A DNA stretch of 64,000 nt from Janthinobacterium sp. CG3 (GCF_000344615.1 NZ_KB467824.1:1924702-1988701); one strand, 5' to 3'. Shown: positions 1 to 9,918, counted from the stretch's first letter. Translations and numbers: made by a program. Notes: generated by a model not told the origin, from the sequence alone.

Positions 1-772
1 CCTGCTGGGGTTCTCGGGGGCATTCATAATCGTCGGCGTCGCGCCGGTCGGGCGCGCGCAGCATGACGAGCTGCTCGCTCAGACCGGAGCGCAGGAAGTC
101 GCGCACGCAGGGAAAGCCGCCGTTGCCGGCCTTCTCGACGCGCATGCAGAACGCAATGTGACGATGTTTGAGCAGCGATACCAGCCATCGGGACGGGTAG
201 CCCCGGTCGAGCAGCAGAAGATCGGTGCCGGAAAGCCGGTCCAGGTGTTCGACCAGCATTTGCCGCTCGCCGCAGTCCTCGATGCCGTGCAGCGAGGCCG
301 CAAGCATCAACTCCGCGCCGGGAAGGAACAGGCCGAACAGGATTTGATCGGCCAGCGCGGCGCGCTTGACGTGGCTCGCGCGCAAGCCGAAGCGCATGGT
401 CGAAGCATCAGCGGCGACCAAACGCAGGCCGCGCCAGCGCGGCACAAATCCGTGGTACTCGGCGCGTGCGACCAGCCAGTCGTTGAGCAGGGGAATGGCC
501 GTCAGAGACAGCTTGACGCGCGCCTGGGCGAACGCCTGCTCAGACACCTTGCGCACCAATTGCGCACGTTGCTGCAGATGGGCGAAGAATACGTCGAGCT
601 CGGCTTGGACGCTCATGCGCATACCGGTAAGCATCAACGCGACCAGCGCCGGCAACGGCAATTTTCGCTGGCGGGAAAATGCGGCGGGGTGTTCAATATG
701 TCGGGCCGTCAGAAGGAATTCGACGGACTGCAAATGCGCGGCAAGATCGTTGAACAGTGCGGCAAGGGACAT
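1..772 (-). CDS. IS4-family transposase, 3' part beyond window edge
   Basis: DDE transposase reading right to left off the start of the window, so the C-terminus is missing. The start at 772 gives MSLAALFND. An N-terminal helical part of about 115 residues is followed by the RNase H-like catalytic fold. The motif VAADAST (residues about 128-134) should carry the first catalytic Asp and LLLLDRGYPS (about 195-204) the second. The third acidic residue, expected in the IS4 Y-R-E-K signature, lies outside the window. The stretch SEQAFAQAR just before the catalytic domain is typical of IS4 transposases. The visible reading frame is open throughout, so nothing here shows the element to be dead. The neighbouring mod genes are unrelated and read the other way. 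Confidence 0.85.
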   Translation of the reverse strand, partial: MSLAALFNDLAAHLQSVEFLLTARHIEHPAAFSRQRKLPLPALVALMLTGMRMSVQAELDVFFAHLQQRAQLVRKVSEQAFAQARVKLSLTAIPLLNDWLVARAEYHGFVPRWRGLRLVAADASTMRFGLRASHVKRAALADQILFGLFLPGAELMLAASLHGIEDCGERQMLVEHLDRLSGTDLLLLDRGYPSRWLVSLLKHRHIAFCMRVEKAGNGGFPCVRDFLRSGLSEQLVMLRAPDRRDADDYECPREPQQ

Positions 773-777
773 GGCGG

Positions 778-821
778 CCAATGAGGTAAAAAATCTCACT
801 GGCCGCGCCCTACCTCACTGG
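778..821. repeat. Hairpin and short repeats at the 5' end of the transposase gene
   Basis: CCAATGAGGTA (778-788) is an imperfect inverted copy of TACCTCACTGG (811-821). CTCACTGGC also occurs as a direct repeat at 795-803 and 815-823. The structure begins 6 bases before the transposase ATG and would fold in the leader RNA. Such hairpins in IS leaders often stop read-through from outside promoters. It may also mark the IS end, but the exact terminal repeat cannot be set without the other end. Confidence 0.4.
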
Positions 822-859
822 CATGTCAAGCTTTTTATTGTATTTCGCTCTACTTTTAA

Positions 860-1723
<864 letters not shown>

Positions 1724-1733
1724 AACCCGCTAC

Positions 1734-2408
1734 ATGCTCACTCCCGAAGACTGGGGCGCCATCTGGCTGACCTTGAAGCTGGCGACCCTCGTCACGGCGC
1801 TGTTGCTGTTGCTGGGAACGCCGGTGGCGTGGTGGCTGGCGCAAACGCGCTCGCGCTACAAAAGCCTGGTGGGCGCGGTTGTCGCGCTGCCGCTGGTGCT
1901 GCCGCCGTCGGTGCTGGGCTTCTACCTTCTGGTGACGATGGGGCCGAACGGCCCGATCGGCCACCTGACCCAGACGCTGGGCATCGGCCTGCTACCGTTC
2001 ACCTTCCCCGGCCTGGTTATCGGCTCGCTCGTGTATTCGCTGCCCTTTGTCGTGCAGCCGCTGCAAAACGCCTTCGAGGCGATCGGCAGGCGCCCGCTGG
2101 AAGTGGCCGCAACCCTGCGCGCCGGTCCGCTGGACACCTTCTTCTCGGTGGTGCTGCCACTGTCCAAACCCGGCTTCATTACCGCCGCCACGCTCGGCTT
2201 CGCCCACACGATAGGCGAGTTCGGCGTGGTGCTGATGATAGGCGGGAACATCCCGAACAAGACGCGCGTCGTCTCGGTGCAAATTTACGGCCACGTCGAC
2301 GCCGCCGAATACGCCCAGGCGCACTGGCTGGCCGGCGGCATGCTGGCCTTCAGCTTCGTCGCGCTGTTACTGCTGTACGCCTTTAATCCGACCCGGAAGA
2401 CCCCATGA
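1734..2408 (+). CDS. modB: Molybdate ABC transporter permease
   Basis: Inner-membrane channel subunit of the molybdate importer, 224 residues, the normal ModB length. About five hydrophobic segments are visible. The binding-protein-dependent permease EAA loop is at about residues 115-135 ([18 protein letters not shown]), where ModC docks. It begins 10 bases after modA and ends 10 bases before modC, so the three genes form one operon. The motif [14 protein letters not shown] in the last third is strongly conserved in ModB/CysT-type permeases. Confidence 0.95.
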   Translation: MLTPEDWGAIWLTLKLATLVTALLLLLGTPVAWWLAQTRSRYKSLVGAVVALPLVLPPSVLGFYLLVTMGPNGPIGHLTQTLGIGLLPFTFPGLVIGSLVYSLPFVVQPLQNAFEAIGRRPLEVAATLRAGPLDTFFSVVLPLSKPGFITAATLGFAHTIGEFGVVLMIGGNIPNKTRVVSVQIYGHVDAAEYAQAHWLAGGMLAFSFVALLLLYAFNPTRKTP

Positions 2409-2418
2409 GGCGACAACC

Positions 2419-3513
2419 ATGAGCCAGCCGCCCGCCATCCGCGCGCGCTTCAACGTCGACCGCGACGGCTTCGCCATGCGGGCGCAACTGGATTTGCCGG
2501 GGCGCGGCGTCACGGCGCTGTTCGGCCACTCCGGCTCCGGCAAGACCACGCTATTGCGCGCCGTCGCCGGCTTGGAGCGCCACGCCGGCGGCTACCTGGA
2601 AGTCAACGGCGAGACCTGGCAAGACGACGCCGCCGGGCTGTTCGTGCCGACCCACCGGCGCGCGCTGGGCTATGTATTCCAGGAGGCCAGCCTGTTCCCG
2701 CACCTGTCGGTGCAGGGAAACCTCGACTTCGCCCGCCGGCGCGCCGGCGCCGCCGACGGCGACAAGGTGATGGCGCAGGCGCTGTCGCTGCTCGGCATCG
2801 GCCACCTGCTGGCGCGCCGCAGCACCGAGCTGTCCGGCGGCGAGCGCCAGCGCGTGGCGATTGCCAGGGCGCTGCTGACCAAGCCGCGCCTATTGCTGCT
2901 GGACGAACCGCTGGCGTCGCTGGACGGCAAGCGCAAGGAGGAAGTGCTGCCCTATCTGGAGCGCATCCACGGCGAGCTGGCGATCCCGATGCTGTACGTC
3001 AGCCACTCGATCGACGAAGTGGCGCGCCTGGCCGACCACGTCGTGCTGCTCGACGGCGGCCGCGTGCTGGCCAGCGGGCCGGCCGCCGACACGCTGGCGC
3101 GGCTGGACTTGTCGGCGGCGCTGGCCGACGACGCCGGCGCGCTGGTCGAAGGCGTCGTCGACGGCTTCGACGCGCCCTACCAACTGCTGCGCCTGCGCGC
3201 GGCCGGCGGCACCATGCACATCGCGCACCAGGAACTGGCGCCGGGCGCCCGGCTGCGGCTGCGCATCCTGGCGCGCGACGTCAGCCTGACGCTGGCGCCG
3301 CAGAGCGACAGCTCGATCCTGAACCAGCTGCGCGCCACGGTGGCGGCCGAGTGGCCGGCCAACGACCCGGCGCACGTCATCGTCAAGCTCGACGCCGGCG
3401 GCACGGCGCTGCTGGCGCGCATCACGCGCCGCTCGCGCGACCTGCTCGCCCTGGAAACCGGCAAACCGGTCTGGGCGCAGGTCAAGGCGGCCGCGCTGCT
3501 GTCGATGCACTGA
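2419..3513 (+). CDS. modC: Molybdate ABC transporter ATP-binding protein
   Basis: ATPase that powers molybdate import, 364 residues. The Walker A motif GHSGSGKTT (about residues 36-44), signature LSGGERQR (about 136-143) and Walker [13 protein letters not shown] are intact. The switch histidine is in YVSHSIDE. The last ~70 residues hold the molybdate-binding MOP/TOBE domain (RILARDVSL...SSILN), which in ModC senses or stores oxyanion. It is the last gene of modABC. A ModE-like gene follows about 100 bases downstream on the same strand. Confidence 0.95.
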   Translation: MSQPPAIRARFNVDRDGFAMRAQLDLPGRGVTALFGHSGSGKTTLLRAVAGLERHAGGYLEVNGETWQDDAAGLFVPTHRRALGYVFQEASLFPHLSVQGNLDFARRRAGAADGDKVMAQALSLLGIGHLLARRSTELSGGERQRVAIARALLTKPRLLLLDEPLASLDGKRKEEVLPYLERIHGELAIPMLYVSHSIDEVARLADHVVLLDGGRVLASGPAADTLARLDLSAALADDAGALVEGVVDGFDAPYQLLRLRAAGGTMHIAHQELAPGARLRLRILARDVSLTLAPQSDSSILNQLRATVAAEWPANDPAHVIVKLDAGGTALLARITRRSRDLLALETGKPVWAQVKAAALLSMH

Positions 3514-3580
3514 CAACCGACGCCGCCATGGCGAGACCTGGCCCCGGGGTTGGTTGCGTGGCGTGGCGGCAAGCTGCCGG

Positions 3581-3598
3581 CGTTATAATATTCGTTCC
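3581..3598. promoter_or_regulatory. Possible partial ModE site upstream of the modE-like gene
   Basis: CGTTATA (3581-3587) followed by ATATTCGTT gives one good ModE half site and a poor second one, 18 bases before the modE-like start. Its similarity to the better sites at 934 and 3985 suggests autoregulation, but the sequence alone is weak. Confidence 0.35.
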
Positions 3599-3616
3599 CA
3601 TGTTCAAGGTGTTTCA

Positions 3617-3976
3617 ATGACGATCAGGATCGACTTAAAACTGCGGCTGCGGCGCGACGACGACGTGGCCATGGGCCCCGGCAAAGCGGACCTGCTCGAC
3701 GCCATCGCGCAGACCGGTTCGATCAGCGCGGCGGCGCGCAGCATGGACATGTCTTACCGCCGCGCCTGGCTGCTGGTGGACGTCATGAACCGCAGTTTCC
3801 GCGAACCGCTGGTGCGCGGCGCGGCGGGCGGCGTGCAGGGCGGCGGCGCCAACGTCACGCAAGCGGGCCTGCAGGTGCTGGCCCAATTTCGCGCCATGGA
3901 AGCGGCGGCGCGCGCCGCCGCGGCAACGCATCTGGACGCGTTGGCGCTGCTGTTGCGCAACGTAGACGACAAGTGA
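3617..3976 (+). CDS. modE: ModE-like DNA-binding protein lacking the molybdate-binding domains
   Basis: LysR-type winged helix of the ModE N-terminal family, 119 residues. The helix-turn-helix runs through LLDAIAQTGSISAAARSMDMSYRRAW (residues about 23-48) with the family motif SYRRAWLLVD. E. coli ModE is about 260 residues and has two C-terminal MOP domains; they are absent here. This protein must therefore sense molybdate through a partner, sense something else, or bind constitutively. ModE-type palindromes flank it on both sides, before modA and before the downstream gene, and fit it being the local regulator. The ATG at 3617 is chosen because the residues before it in the longer frame (from 3554) do not look like this family. 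Confidence 0.85.
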   Translation: MTIRIDLKLRLRRDDDVAMGPGKADLLDAIAQTGSISAAARSMDMSYRRAWLLVDVMNRSFREPLVRGAAGGVQGGGANVTQAGLQVLAQFRAMEAAARAAAATHLDALALLLRNVDDK

Positions 3977-3984
3977 CGCAGCGT

Positions 3985-4007
3985 GCTATATTCGCAAGAA
4001 TATAACG
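3985..4007. promoter_or_regulatory. ModE-type operator upstream of the molybdopterin-domain gene
   Basis: GCTATATTC (3985-3993), spacer GCAA, then GAATATAAC (3998-4006) is a near-perfect palindrome with 8 of 9 pairs matching. It is of the ModE box type and is the best such site in the window. It sits 19 bases upstream of the start at 4026 and implies molybdate-dependent control of that gene. Confidence 0.7.
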
Positions 4008-4025
4008 AAATGGAATTGAAAACCC

Positions 4026-4565
4026 ATGATGTCCTCTATATTTCGCACCTTGACGATGGCCGGCGCGCTCGCCGCCTGCGCGCCGGGCTGCGCCCATGAC
4101 GCCACGGCGCCGGCCGCGGCAAGCCCAAGCGTCACCGTGTCCGGCGCCGTCGAACGCAAGCTGACGCTGCGCGCCGACGACCTGCGCGGCTACCCGCCGC
4201 GGCAAATCAGCGAGCTGCAACTGGCCGGCCGCGACGGCGCCGACGCGGGGAAACCGGTGCATGTGCGCGGCGTGCGCCTGCGCGACATCCTGGAACAGGC
4301 CCAAGTCGTCACGCGCGACCACCATACCGTCAAGAAGCTGGCCGTCATCGCCACCGCCGGCGACGGCTACAAGGTGATCTTCTCGTGGAGCGAGCTGTTC
4401 AATTCGCAGGTCGGCGACGACGTGCTGGTGCTGTTCGAACGAGACGGCAAGCCGCTGGGCGCCGACGAAGGCCCGCTCGCGCTGATTTCAGGCAAGGACA
4501 AGCGTACCGGTCCGCGCCACGTGAAATGGCTGCAAGCCATCGAGGTACGCCAGATCGTCGAATGA
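4026..4565 (+). CDS. Small exported protein with a sulfite-oxidase-type molybdopterin fold, no cysteine ligand
   Basis: A 179-residue protein with an N-terminal export signal. ALAAC at residues 14-18 fits a lipobox, so it may be a lipoprotein. The rest resembles the oxidoreductase molybdopterin-binding domain: VTVSGAVERKLTLRADDLRGYP, then VRGVRLRDILEQA, then LALISGKDKRTGPRHVKWLQAIEV. In sulfite oxidase and YedY the metal is held by a conserved cysteine, but the only cysteines here are in the signal region (residues 18 and 22). The mature domain may therefore bind the cofactor differently, bind another ligand, or only keep the fold. The ModE-type palindrome upstream and position after modE tie it to molybdenum status. 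Confidence 0.75.
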   Translation: MMSSIFRTLTMAGALAACAPGCAHDATAPAAASPSVTVSGAVERKLTLRADDLRGYPPRQISELQLAGRDGADAGKPVHVRGVRLRDILEQAQVVTRDHHTVKKLAVIATAGDGYKVIFSWSELFNSQVGDDVLVLFERDGKPLGADEGPLALISGKDKRTGPRHVKWLQAIEVRQIVE

Positions 4566-4689
4566 CGCCTGGCCGGCGGCTGTTTGCCTTATGATGCGAG
4601 GCCGCCCGCTGTAGGCGCCTTGAAGCTGGTATCGGGCAGCGGCACGCAATGATGCGTCAACAGCCGGATAAGCGCTTAAAGGTAGCACC

Positions 4690-7068
4690 TTGGATCAACT
4701 ACAACAGGGCTTTCTCCTCACCCGCCACTGGCGCGACACGGCCGCCGGCACGGACGTCGAGTTTTGGCTGGCGACCGACGACGGCCCGCGCCACATCCGC
4801 CTGCCGGCGCAGTCGTCGGTGGCCTTCATCCCGGCCGAGCAGCGCGAGCTGGCGGAAACGGTGCTGCGCGGCGACCGCGCCTCCGAGCTGCGCCCGCTGG
4901 CCCTGAACGATTTCCACCACCGTCCGGTGCTGGGCCTGTATTGCCGGCAGTACCGCCAGTTGCTCAGGCAGGAAAAACGCCTGCGCGAGGTCGGCGTCGA
5001 CGTCTACGAGGCCGACGTGCGCCCGCCCGAGCGCTACCTGATGGAGCGCTTCATCACCGCGCCGGTGTGGTTCGGCGGCCAGCCCGGCCCCGGCGGCAAG
5101 GGGCCGCTGCTCGACAGCCAGCTGAAAGCGGCCCCCGGCTACCGCCCGACGCTGAAGCTGGCCTCGCTGGACATCGAAACCACCGCCCACGGCGAGCTGT
5201 ATTCGATCGCGCTGGAAGGTTGCGGCCAGCGCCAGGTCTACATGCTGGGGCCGCCCAACGGCGGCGGCGAGGCGCTCGACTTCGACCTGGAGTACTGCGA
5301 CAGCCATCCACACATGCTGGAGCGGCTGAACCAGTGGCTGGAGCGGCACGACCCCGACGCCATCATCGGCTGGAACCTGGTGCAGTTCGACCTGCGCGTG
5401 CTGCGCAAGCACGCCGAGCGCCACCACATGCCGCTGCGCTTCGGCCGCGACGGCAGCGCCATGGAATGGCGCGAACACGGCGGCAAGCAGCAACACTTCT
5501 TCGCGGCCGCCGCCGGCCGCCTGATCATCGACGGCATCGAAGCGCTCAAGTCGGCGACGTGGAATTTTTCCTCGTTCAGCCTGGAAAACGTCGCGCAAAC
5601 CCTGCTCGGCGAAGGCAAGTCGATCGACAACCCCTACCAGCGAATGGCCGAAATCGACCGCCGCTTCGCCGAAGACAAGCCGGCCCTGGCGCGCTACAAC
5701 CTGAAAGACTGCGAACTGGTCACGCGCATCTTCGCCAAGACCGAACTGCTGACCTTCCTGCTCGAACGCGCCAGCGTCACCGGGCTGGCGGCCGACCGCA
5801 GCGGCGGCTCGGTGGCCGCCTTCGAGCACCTGTACATGCCGCTGATGCACCGCCAGGGCTATGTCGCGCCCAACCTCGGCGACGTCGTCGGCGAAAACAG
5901 CCCCGGCGGCTACGTCATGGAGTCGCGCTCCGGCCTGTACGACTCGGTGCTGGTGCTCGACTACAAAAGTCTGTACCCGTCTATCATCCGCACCTTCCTG
6001 ATCGACCCGGTCGGGCTGGTGGTCGGCACCCGCGACGCCAACGCCGACGACGCGGCGAGCGTGCAGGGCTTTCGCGGCGGCCGCTTCGCGCGCGACAAAC
6101 ATTGCCTGCCGGCCATCGTCAAGCAAATCTGGCAGGGACGCGACACGGCCAAGCGCGAACACAACAAGCCGCTGTCGCAGGCGCTGAAAATTATCATGAA
6201 CGCGTTTTATGGTGTGCTGGGGTCCGACGGCTGCCGCTTCTTCGACCCGCGCCTGGCGTCCTCGATCACGCTGCGCGGGCAGGAAATCATGCACCGCACG
6301 CGCGAGTTGATCGAAGAACAAGGCTACCAAGTCATCTACGGCGACACCGACTCCACCTTCGTCTGGCTGAAGCACGCCCACAGCGAGGAACAGGCGAGCG
6401 AGATCGGCCTGGCGCTCGCCAAGCATGTCAACCAGTGGTGGGAGCGGCACCTGCGCGAGGAATTCGACCTCGACAACGCCCTCGAACTGCAATTTGAAAC
6501 CCACTACCGGCGTTTCCTGATGCCGACGATACGCGGCTCCGAGCTGGGCAGCAAAAAACGCTACGCCGGCTTGATCAACAAGCCCGACGGCAGCGAGGAA
6601 ATGGTCTACAAGGGCCTGGAAACGGTGCGCAGCGACTGGACGCCGCTGGCGCAGCAATTCCAGCAAACGCTGTACCAGCGCATCTTCAAGGGCGAGCCCT
6701 ACCAGGACTACGTGCGCGACTACGCCAACCGCACCGCCGCCGGCGAGCTCGACGCGCTACTGGTTTACCGCAAACGGCTGCGCCGCCCGCTCGGTGACTA
6801 TGAGCGCAACGTGCCGCCGCACGTGCGCGCCGCGCGCCTCGCCGACGACTACAACCGGCGGCAAGGACGACCGCTGCAATACCAAAACGGCGGCTGGATA
6901 CGCTACGTGATGACCACGGCAGGCCCGGAACCGCTGGAAGTCCAGCGTTCGCCGATCGACTACCACCACTACCTGACGCGGCAATTGCAACCGGTGGCGG
7001 ACGCCATCCTGCCCTTCCTGCGCGACGACTTCACCACCCTGACCAGCCAGCAACACAGCCTGTTCTAA
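4690..7068 (+). CDS. polB: DNA polymerase II (family B)
   Basis: Family-B replicative/repair polymerase of 792 residues, close to E. coli Pol II (783), which restarts forks and extends past lesions. The 3'-5' exonuclease Exo I motif is LDIETT (about residue 160). Polymerase motif A is [10 protein letters not shown] (about 423), motif [14 protein letters not shown] (about 500) and motif C YGDTDST (about 551); all catalytic acids are present. Start is TTG at 4690, giving MDQLQQGF, with AAAGGTAG about 7 bases upstream. The nearby ATG at 4649 is in another frame. In E. coli this gene is under SOS control; I see no clear LexA box in the 120 bases upstream. It stands alone, with no partner genes. 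Confidence 0.96.
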   Translation: MDQLQQGFLLTRHWRDTAAGTDVEFWLATDDGPRHIRLPAQSSVAFIPAEQRELAETVLRGDRASELRPLALNDFHHRPVLGLYCRQYRQLLRQEKRLREVGVDVYEADVRPPERYLMERFITAPVWFGGQPGPGGKGPLLDSQLKAAPGYRPTLKLASLDIETTAHGELYSIALEGCGQRQVYMLGPPNGGGEALDFDLEYCDSHPHMLERLNQWLERHDPDAIIGWNLVQFDLRVLRKHAERHHMPLRFGRDGSAMEWREHGGKQQHFFAAAAGRLIIDGIEALKSATWNFSSFSLENVAQTLLGEGKSIDNPYQRMAEIDRRFAEDKPALARYNLKDCELVTRIFAKTELLTFLLERASVTGLAADRSGGSVAAFEHLYMPLMHRQGYVAPNLGDVVGENSPGGYVMESRSGLYDSVLVLDYKSLYPSIIRTFLIDPVGLVVGTRDANADDAASVQGFRGGRFARDKHCLPAIVKQIWQGRDTAKREHNKPLSQALKIIMNAFYGVLGSDGCRFFDPRLASSITLRGQEIMHRTRELIEEQGYQVIYGDTDSTFVWLKHAHSEEQASEIGLALAKHVNQWWERHLREEFDLDNALELQFETHYRRFLMPTIRGSELGSKKRYAGLINKPDGSEEMVYKGLETVRSDWTPLAQQFQQTLYQRIFKGEPYQDYVRDYANRTAAGELDALLVYRKRLRRPLGDYERNVPPHVRAARLADDYNRRQGRPLQYQNGGWIRYVMTTAGPEPLEVQRSPIDYHHYLTRQLQPVADAILPFLRDDFTTLTSQQHSLF

Positions 7069-7091
7069 ATACGCGCACAAGAAGCAGGCGT

Positions 7092-7137
7092 GGGCCGGCT
7101 TAGCGCAGCGCAAGCCGAGCTTCGTTGGCGCGTCCCC
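7092..7137 (-). repeat. REP-like intergenic repeat, copy A
   Basis: Read on the minus strand this is a GGGGACGCGCCAACGAA segment followed by a GGCTT...AAGCC hairpin. It matches the element at 18160-18206 closely (GGGGACGCGCCAACGAA then GGGTT...AACCC). A related hairpin lies at 62523-62566. These intergenic GGGTTA/TAACCC hairpins behave like REP elements. Confidence 0.55.
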
Positions 7138-7232
7138 GTGCCCGGACCACAGCCGCGCCGAGCGGGACTTCAAGCAATCGTCCGGCGCCGCACGACATAC
7201 CGTTGTCTGGATCGTGTTTGTAGTGGATAATT

Positions 7233-7487
7233 ATGCCCATGAACGATACCACCACCCTCCCCCCTTTGCCTGACCGCCTCTCAGTCGATCCACGCAGCCC
7301 GCACCACGTCGCCGCCGTGTTCGAACACGACGTCGGCATTAAAATCAACGACAAAGAACGTTTAGACGTCGAGGAATACTGCATCAGCGAAGGCTGGATC
7401 AAAATAGCCTCGCTGAAAGCGGTAGACCGCAAGGGCAAGCCCCTGCTGATCAAACTGACCGGCCGAGTCGAAGCGTTTTACAAATAA
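7233..7487 (+). CDS. Small conserved protein, DUF3297 type
   Basis: An 84-residue soluble protein without signal peptide or membrane segment. The core DRLSVDPRSPHH, then DVGIKINDKER, then CISEGWIKI matches my memory of the DUF3297 family, widespread in proteobacteria and of unknown function. The ATG at 7233 gives MPMNDTT; an equally good ATG lies two codons later at 7239. It is a single gene, with a structured intergenic region and a convergent hydrolase gene downstream. Confidence 0.8.
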   Translation: MPMNDTTTLPPLPDRLSVDPRSPHHVAAVFEHDVGIKINDKERLDVEEYCISEGWIKIASLKAVDRKGKPLLIKLTGRVEAFYK

Positions 7488-7533
7488 ATCCCTGCCGCTG
7501 ACGCGCATCCAACGCCGATCCACGTCTTGCAAT

Positions 7534-7601
7534 AGTCGCCTAACATCCTGGCACGAGGCTGACGGAGAACCGTCCAAGCCGCCAAGCTCGTGCCAGCGAC
7601 T
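7534..7601. repeat. Nested stem-loop between convergent genes
   Basis: AGTCGC (7534-7539) pairs with GCGACT (7596-7601), TGGCACGAG (7549-7557) pairs with CTCGTGCCA (7587-7595), and GACGG (7561-7565) with CCGTC (7570-7574). The result is one long interrupted hairpin between two convergent genes. It has no T-run on either side, so it is not a standard terminator. It could be a REP-type element or a structured 3' end. Confidence 0.45.
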
Positions 7602-7608
7602 ACAACAT

Positions 7609-8475
7609 TTATTTCCCCTTCACAAACGCCTCCACCTCATCGAGCGTAGGCCCGAGCCGGCGCAACGGCACGGCGATCGATCCGACCAGAGTGGTATGGC
7701 TGACGCCGTCGAAATAACGCTCGGTGACGGCGACGCCGTTTTCCCGCAGCTTGCGCGCCAGACCACCGGTGTTACGCTTTGGATTCACCAGATCGTCGTT
7801 GACCGGCGCAATCAGCAAGGTGCGCGGCGCGGACGCGCTGACATGGCTCACCGGCTGCGAATCCAATGGCGTGTTCGGAAAATGGAAAACCGGGCGCGTC
7901 GTCTTGTTTTCAATCGGAATAAAGTCATACGGCCCGGCCAGGCCGATCAATCCACTCAACATCGACGGTTTCATGCCGAACTTGGCCAGGCGGCGCGGGT
8001 CCAGCGCCACCATGGCGGCGTTATACGCGCCGGCGCTGTGGCCCATCACAAACAAACGAGCCGGGTCGCCGCCGTAGCGCGCAATGTCGCGCGCGGTCCA
8101 CGCCACGGCGGCGCTGGGGTCGTCGAGCAGGGTCGGATAACTCACCTCGGGATACAGTCGATAGTCGGGAATGACGGCGATGATGCCGCGCGAAGCCAGC
8201 GCCCGCCCGACAAATGCGTAGTCGGCGCGGTTGCCGTCGACCCAATTGCCGCCGTAAAAGAAGACGACGACCGGGGCCGTGCCGTCGACGTGTTCGGGAA
8301 GATAGATATCGAGTTTGTTGCGCGGACCGGCAGCGTAGGCGACGTCTTTGCTGCTGCGCGTGTCGCCCGCCGGTGACAGCGCGTTCAGGACGGTGATCGG
8401 CGAGCAGGCGGTGACGGCGCAGACAGCGACGGCCATCAGGGCCAGGACGCTCAAGGCGGCGGGGATTGTATTCAT
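7609..8475 (-). CDS. Exported alpha/beta hydrolase (putative esterase lipoprotein)
   Basis: A 288-residue esterase of the hormone-sensitive-lipase/carboxylesterase-like group. The N-terminus is hydrophobic and ends in a lipobox-like VTAC (cysteine about 24), predicting a lipid-anchored cell-envelope protein. The oxyanion segment is VVFFYGGNW and the nucleophile elbow GHSAGAYN. A plausible acid is in NDDLVNP and the histidine in DGVSHTTL, so the triad looks complete. The natural ester is unknown. It has its own start next to a divergent gap with the terminator of the neighbouring transcript. Confidence 0.85.
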   Translation of the reverse strand: MNTIPAALSVLALMAVAVCAVTACSPITVLNALSPAGDTRSSKDVAYAAGPRNKLDIYLPEHVDGTAPVVVFFYGGNWVDGNRADYAFVGRALASRGIIAVIPDYRLYPEVSYPTLLDDPSAAVAWTARDIARYGGDPARLFVMGHSAGAYNAAMVALDPRRLAKFGMKPSMLSGLIGLAGPYDFIPIENKTTRPVFHFPNTPLDSQPVSHVSASAPRTLLIAPVNDDLVNPKRNTGGLARKLRENGVAVTERYFDGVSHTTLVGSIAVPLRRLGPTLDEVEAFVKGK

Positions 8476-8551
8476 ATTGAGCCGGTAAATGGAGGATGCA
8501 CGATTATATCGGCGCGCTGTGTCCGACGGCCAAGCTTACTTAACGACAGGC

Positions 8552-8584
8552 AAAAAAATGCCGCCGGGATCACCCACCGGCGGC
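8552..8584 (-). terminator. Rho-independent terminator after the 19-residue ORF
   Basis: On the minus strand GCCGCCGG (8577-8584 read in reverse) pairs with CCGGCGGC (8560-8567) and is followed by a run of seven T (8552-8558). It ends the transcript coming from the PRC-barrel gene and the tiny ORF. Confidence 0.8.
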
Positions 8585-8618
8585 GCTGTTTGCGAGCCGG
8601 GTAGACTCGCTGCGGGAA

Positions 8619-8678
8619 TCATCGAAAAATTAGAACGAGAATGATGATCAAAAGGATAGTGCCGGCGCCAATGTACAT
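8619..8678 (-). CDS. Tiny hydrophobic peptide, 19 residues
   Basis: The ORF MYIGAGTILLIIILVLIFR is short but credible. AGGAG lies seven bases before its ATG, and its leader closely resembles that of the PRC-barrel gene upstream (both have ACAGGAGAT). A strong terminator follows 35 bases after the stop. Almost the whole peptide would be a membrane helix. It recalls the start of DUF3309-type mini-membrane proteins, which are about 50 residues, so it could be a shortened relative. Function unknown. Confidence 0.5.
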   Translation of the reverse strand: MYIGAGTILLIIILVLIFR

Positions 8679-8779
8679 GGTAAATCTCCTGTGAGTGAAT
8701 GATAAAAGTACAGCGTCGAGCGGCAAAAAAGGTTGTGTTCGCCGTATCGATGTTGCAGTGATACGCTTGCCGCCAACAA

Positions 8780-9190
8780 TTACAAAGGCGGATCTTGATA
8801 GGCTTTGGTGCCGTAATAGGCATGCAACTCACTGACCCAAGCTGCATCGCTCATGTCCGGCCAGGCATCCTTTGCAAATCCTGGCGCGTTGACCAGATGT
8901 TCTTTCTCGACGTTCAGTATGAAGCGCTCGTTGATGGTGTCGAGGACCAGGGCCGTCCATGGCACCGCGAACAATTTGTCGCCCATGCCCAGGAATCCGC
9001 CGAACGACATGACCGCGTAGGCCACTTTTCCGGTACGCATGTCGAGCATGATTTCCTTGATTGCACCCAGGTCGACGTCTTCATGGTTGAAGACCGCGTT
9101 GCCGATCAAGGTATCGGCGCCCATCAAATGCGGACCCGGGCCTTGGTGGTTTGTATAGATGCCGAAAATGTCTTTTTCTAAATAGCTCAT
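8780..9190 (-). CDS. PRC-barrel domain protein
   Basis: A 136-residue soluble protein with a PRC-barrel-like core in its middle (MGADTLIGNAVF, then DLGAIKEIMLDM, then GKVAYAVMSFGG). These barrels occur in photosynthetic reaction-centre H subunits and RimM, and in many short stress-linked proteins in soil bacteria. The ATG at 9190 has AGGAGAT seven bases before it. An upstream in-frame start at 9214 is less well placed. It is followed on the same strand by the 19-residue peptide gene and a terminator, so the two may be co-transcribed. Exact role unknown. Confidence 0.8.
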   Translation of the reverse strand: MSYLEKDIFGIYTNHQGPGPHLMGADTLIGNAVFNHEDVDLGAIKEIMLDMRTGKVAYAVMSFGGFLGMGDKLFAVPWTALVLDTINERFILNVEKEHLVNAPGFAKDAWPDMSDAAWVSELHAYYGTKAYQDPPL

Positions 9191-9354
9191 GTGGAATCTC
9201 CTGTAAGTGCCCAAGAGTAAGCCGCTGCGCCGTGCTGGTCCGTACGGCGCCGAACATATGGAGGTTTTGTCGCGATTTGCCCGAGCGGGAGGCTATTTCA
9301 CATCCGGGCGCAATCGGACCTGGCCCGAACGCGGACTTGCCCCAGCCTCCGCCT

Positions 9355-9918
9355 TCAGAGGCAAACGCTGTCCGTGATTTTGGTGGTAGAAGGACGGCCG
9401 GTGGCGCTGATCCGCACCACGCGCTGCTGCGTTCCCACGCTGGGAGTGGCCCGACAGACCGTCAGCGATGCCGCCGTCGCACCAGTGCCGCTGGGCTCGA
9501 ACGTAATACTGCGTAATCCACCGGCCTCGGTAATTTTCCAGCCCGCCTTGGCGGCGCGCTGATACTCGATCACCAGCGTACCGCTGCCGGCGCTATCGCA
9601 GGCGACTTGGTCGGAGGTGCTGCATGTTACCAGCCAGCCCTGTTCCCAGCCGCCGCTGCCGCAACTGGCGCCGTCGGCCGACACGCACAGCGACACCGGC
9701 GCGTTGCGCTTGATTGCTTCGCTACGCGCCAGCATGGTGCTCGCCATCAGATTGTTCGCGTACTGCGTCGCTGTCGAATTCATGATCATACCGTTGTAGG
9801 CGGGCGTCGCCGCTGCCAGCAGGATGGCCAGGATGGCGACCGAGACCATCAGTTCGACCAGCGAAAATCCGGTTGGTACGCCCAGTTGCCCGCCGCGGCG
9901 CAGACGGTTCGGACTCAT
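9355..9918 (-). CDS. fimT: Type IV pilus minor pseudopilin FimT/GspH
   Basis: A 187-residue prepilin-like protein. The class-III signal is TGFSLVELMVSVAILAIL: PilD would cut after Gly and methylate Phe, and Glu at +5 is present. The C-terminal domain resembles GspH/FimT (ASTMLARSEAIKRN, then WEQGWLVTCS) and holds several cysteines. FimT-type minor pilins have been linked to DNA uptake in competent bacteria. It is the last gene of the pilus operon; its start overlaps the pilY1 stop by four bases. Confidence 0.9.
   Translation of the reverse strand: MSPNRLRRGGQLGVPTGFSLVELMVSVAILAILLAAATPAYNGMIMNSTATQYANNLMASTMLARSEAIKRNAPVSLCVSADGASCGSGGWEQGWLVTCSTSDQVACDSAGSGTLVIEYQRAAKAGWKITEAGGLRSITFEPSGTGATAASLTVCRATPSVGTQQRVVRISATGRPSTTKITDSVCL

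Noticed and set aside
4699..6666. 655-codon open frame on the minus strand
   Set aside because: Antisense of polB; the product has no recognisable motif.
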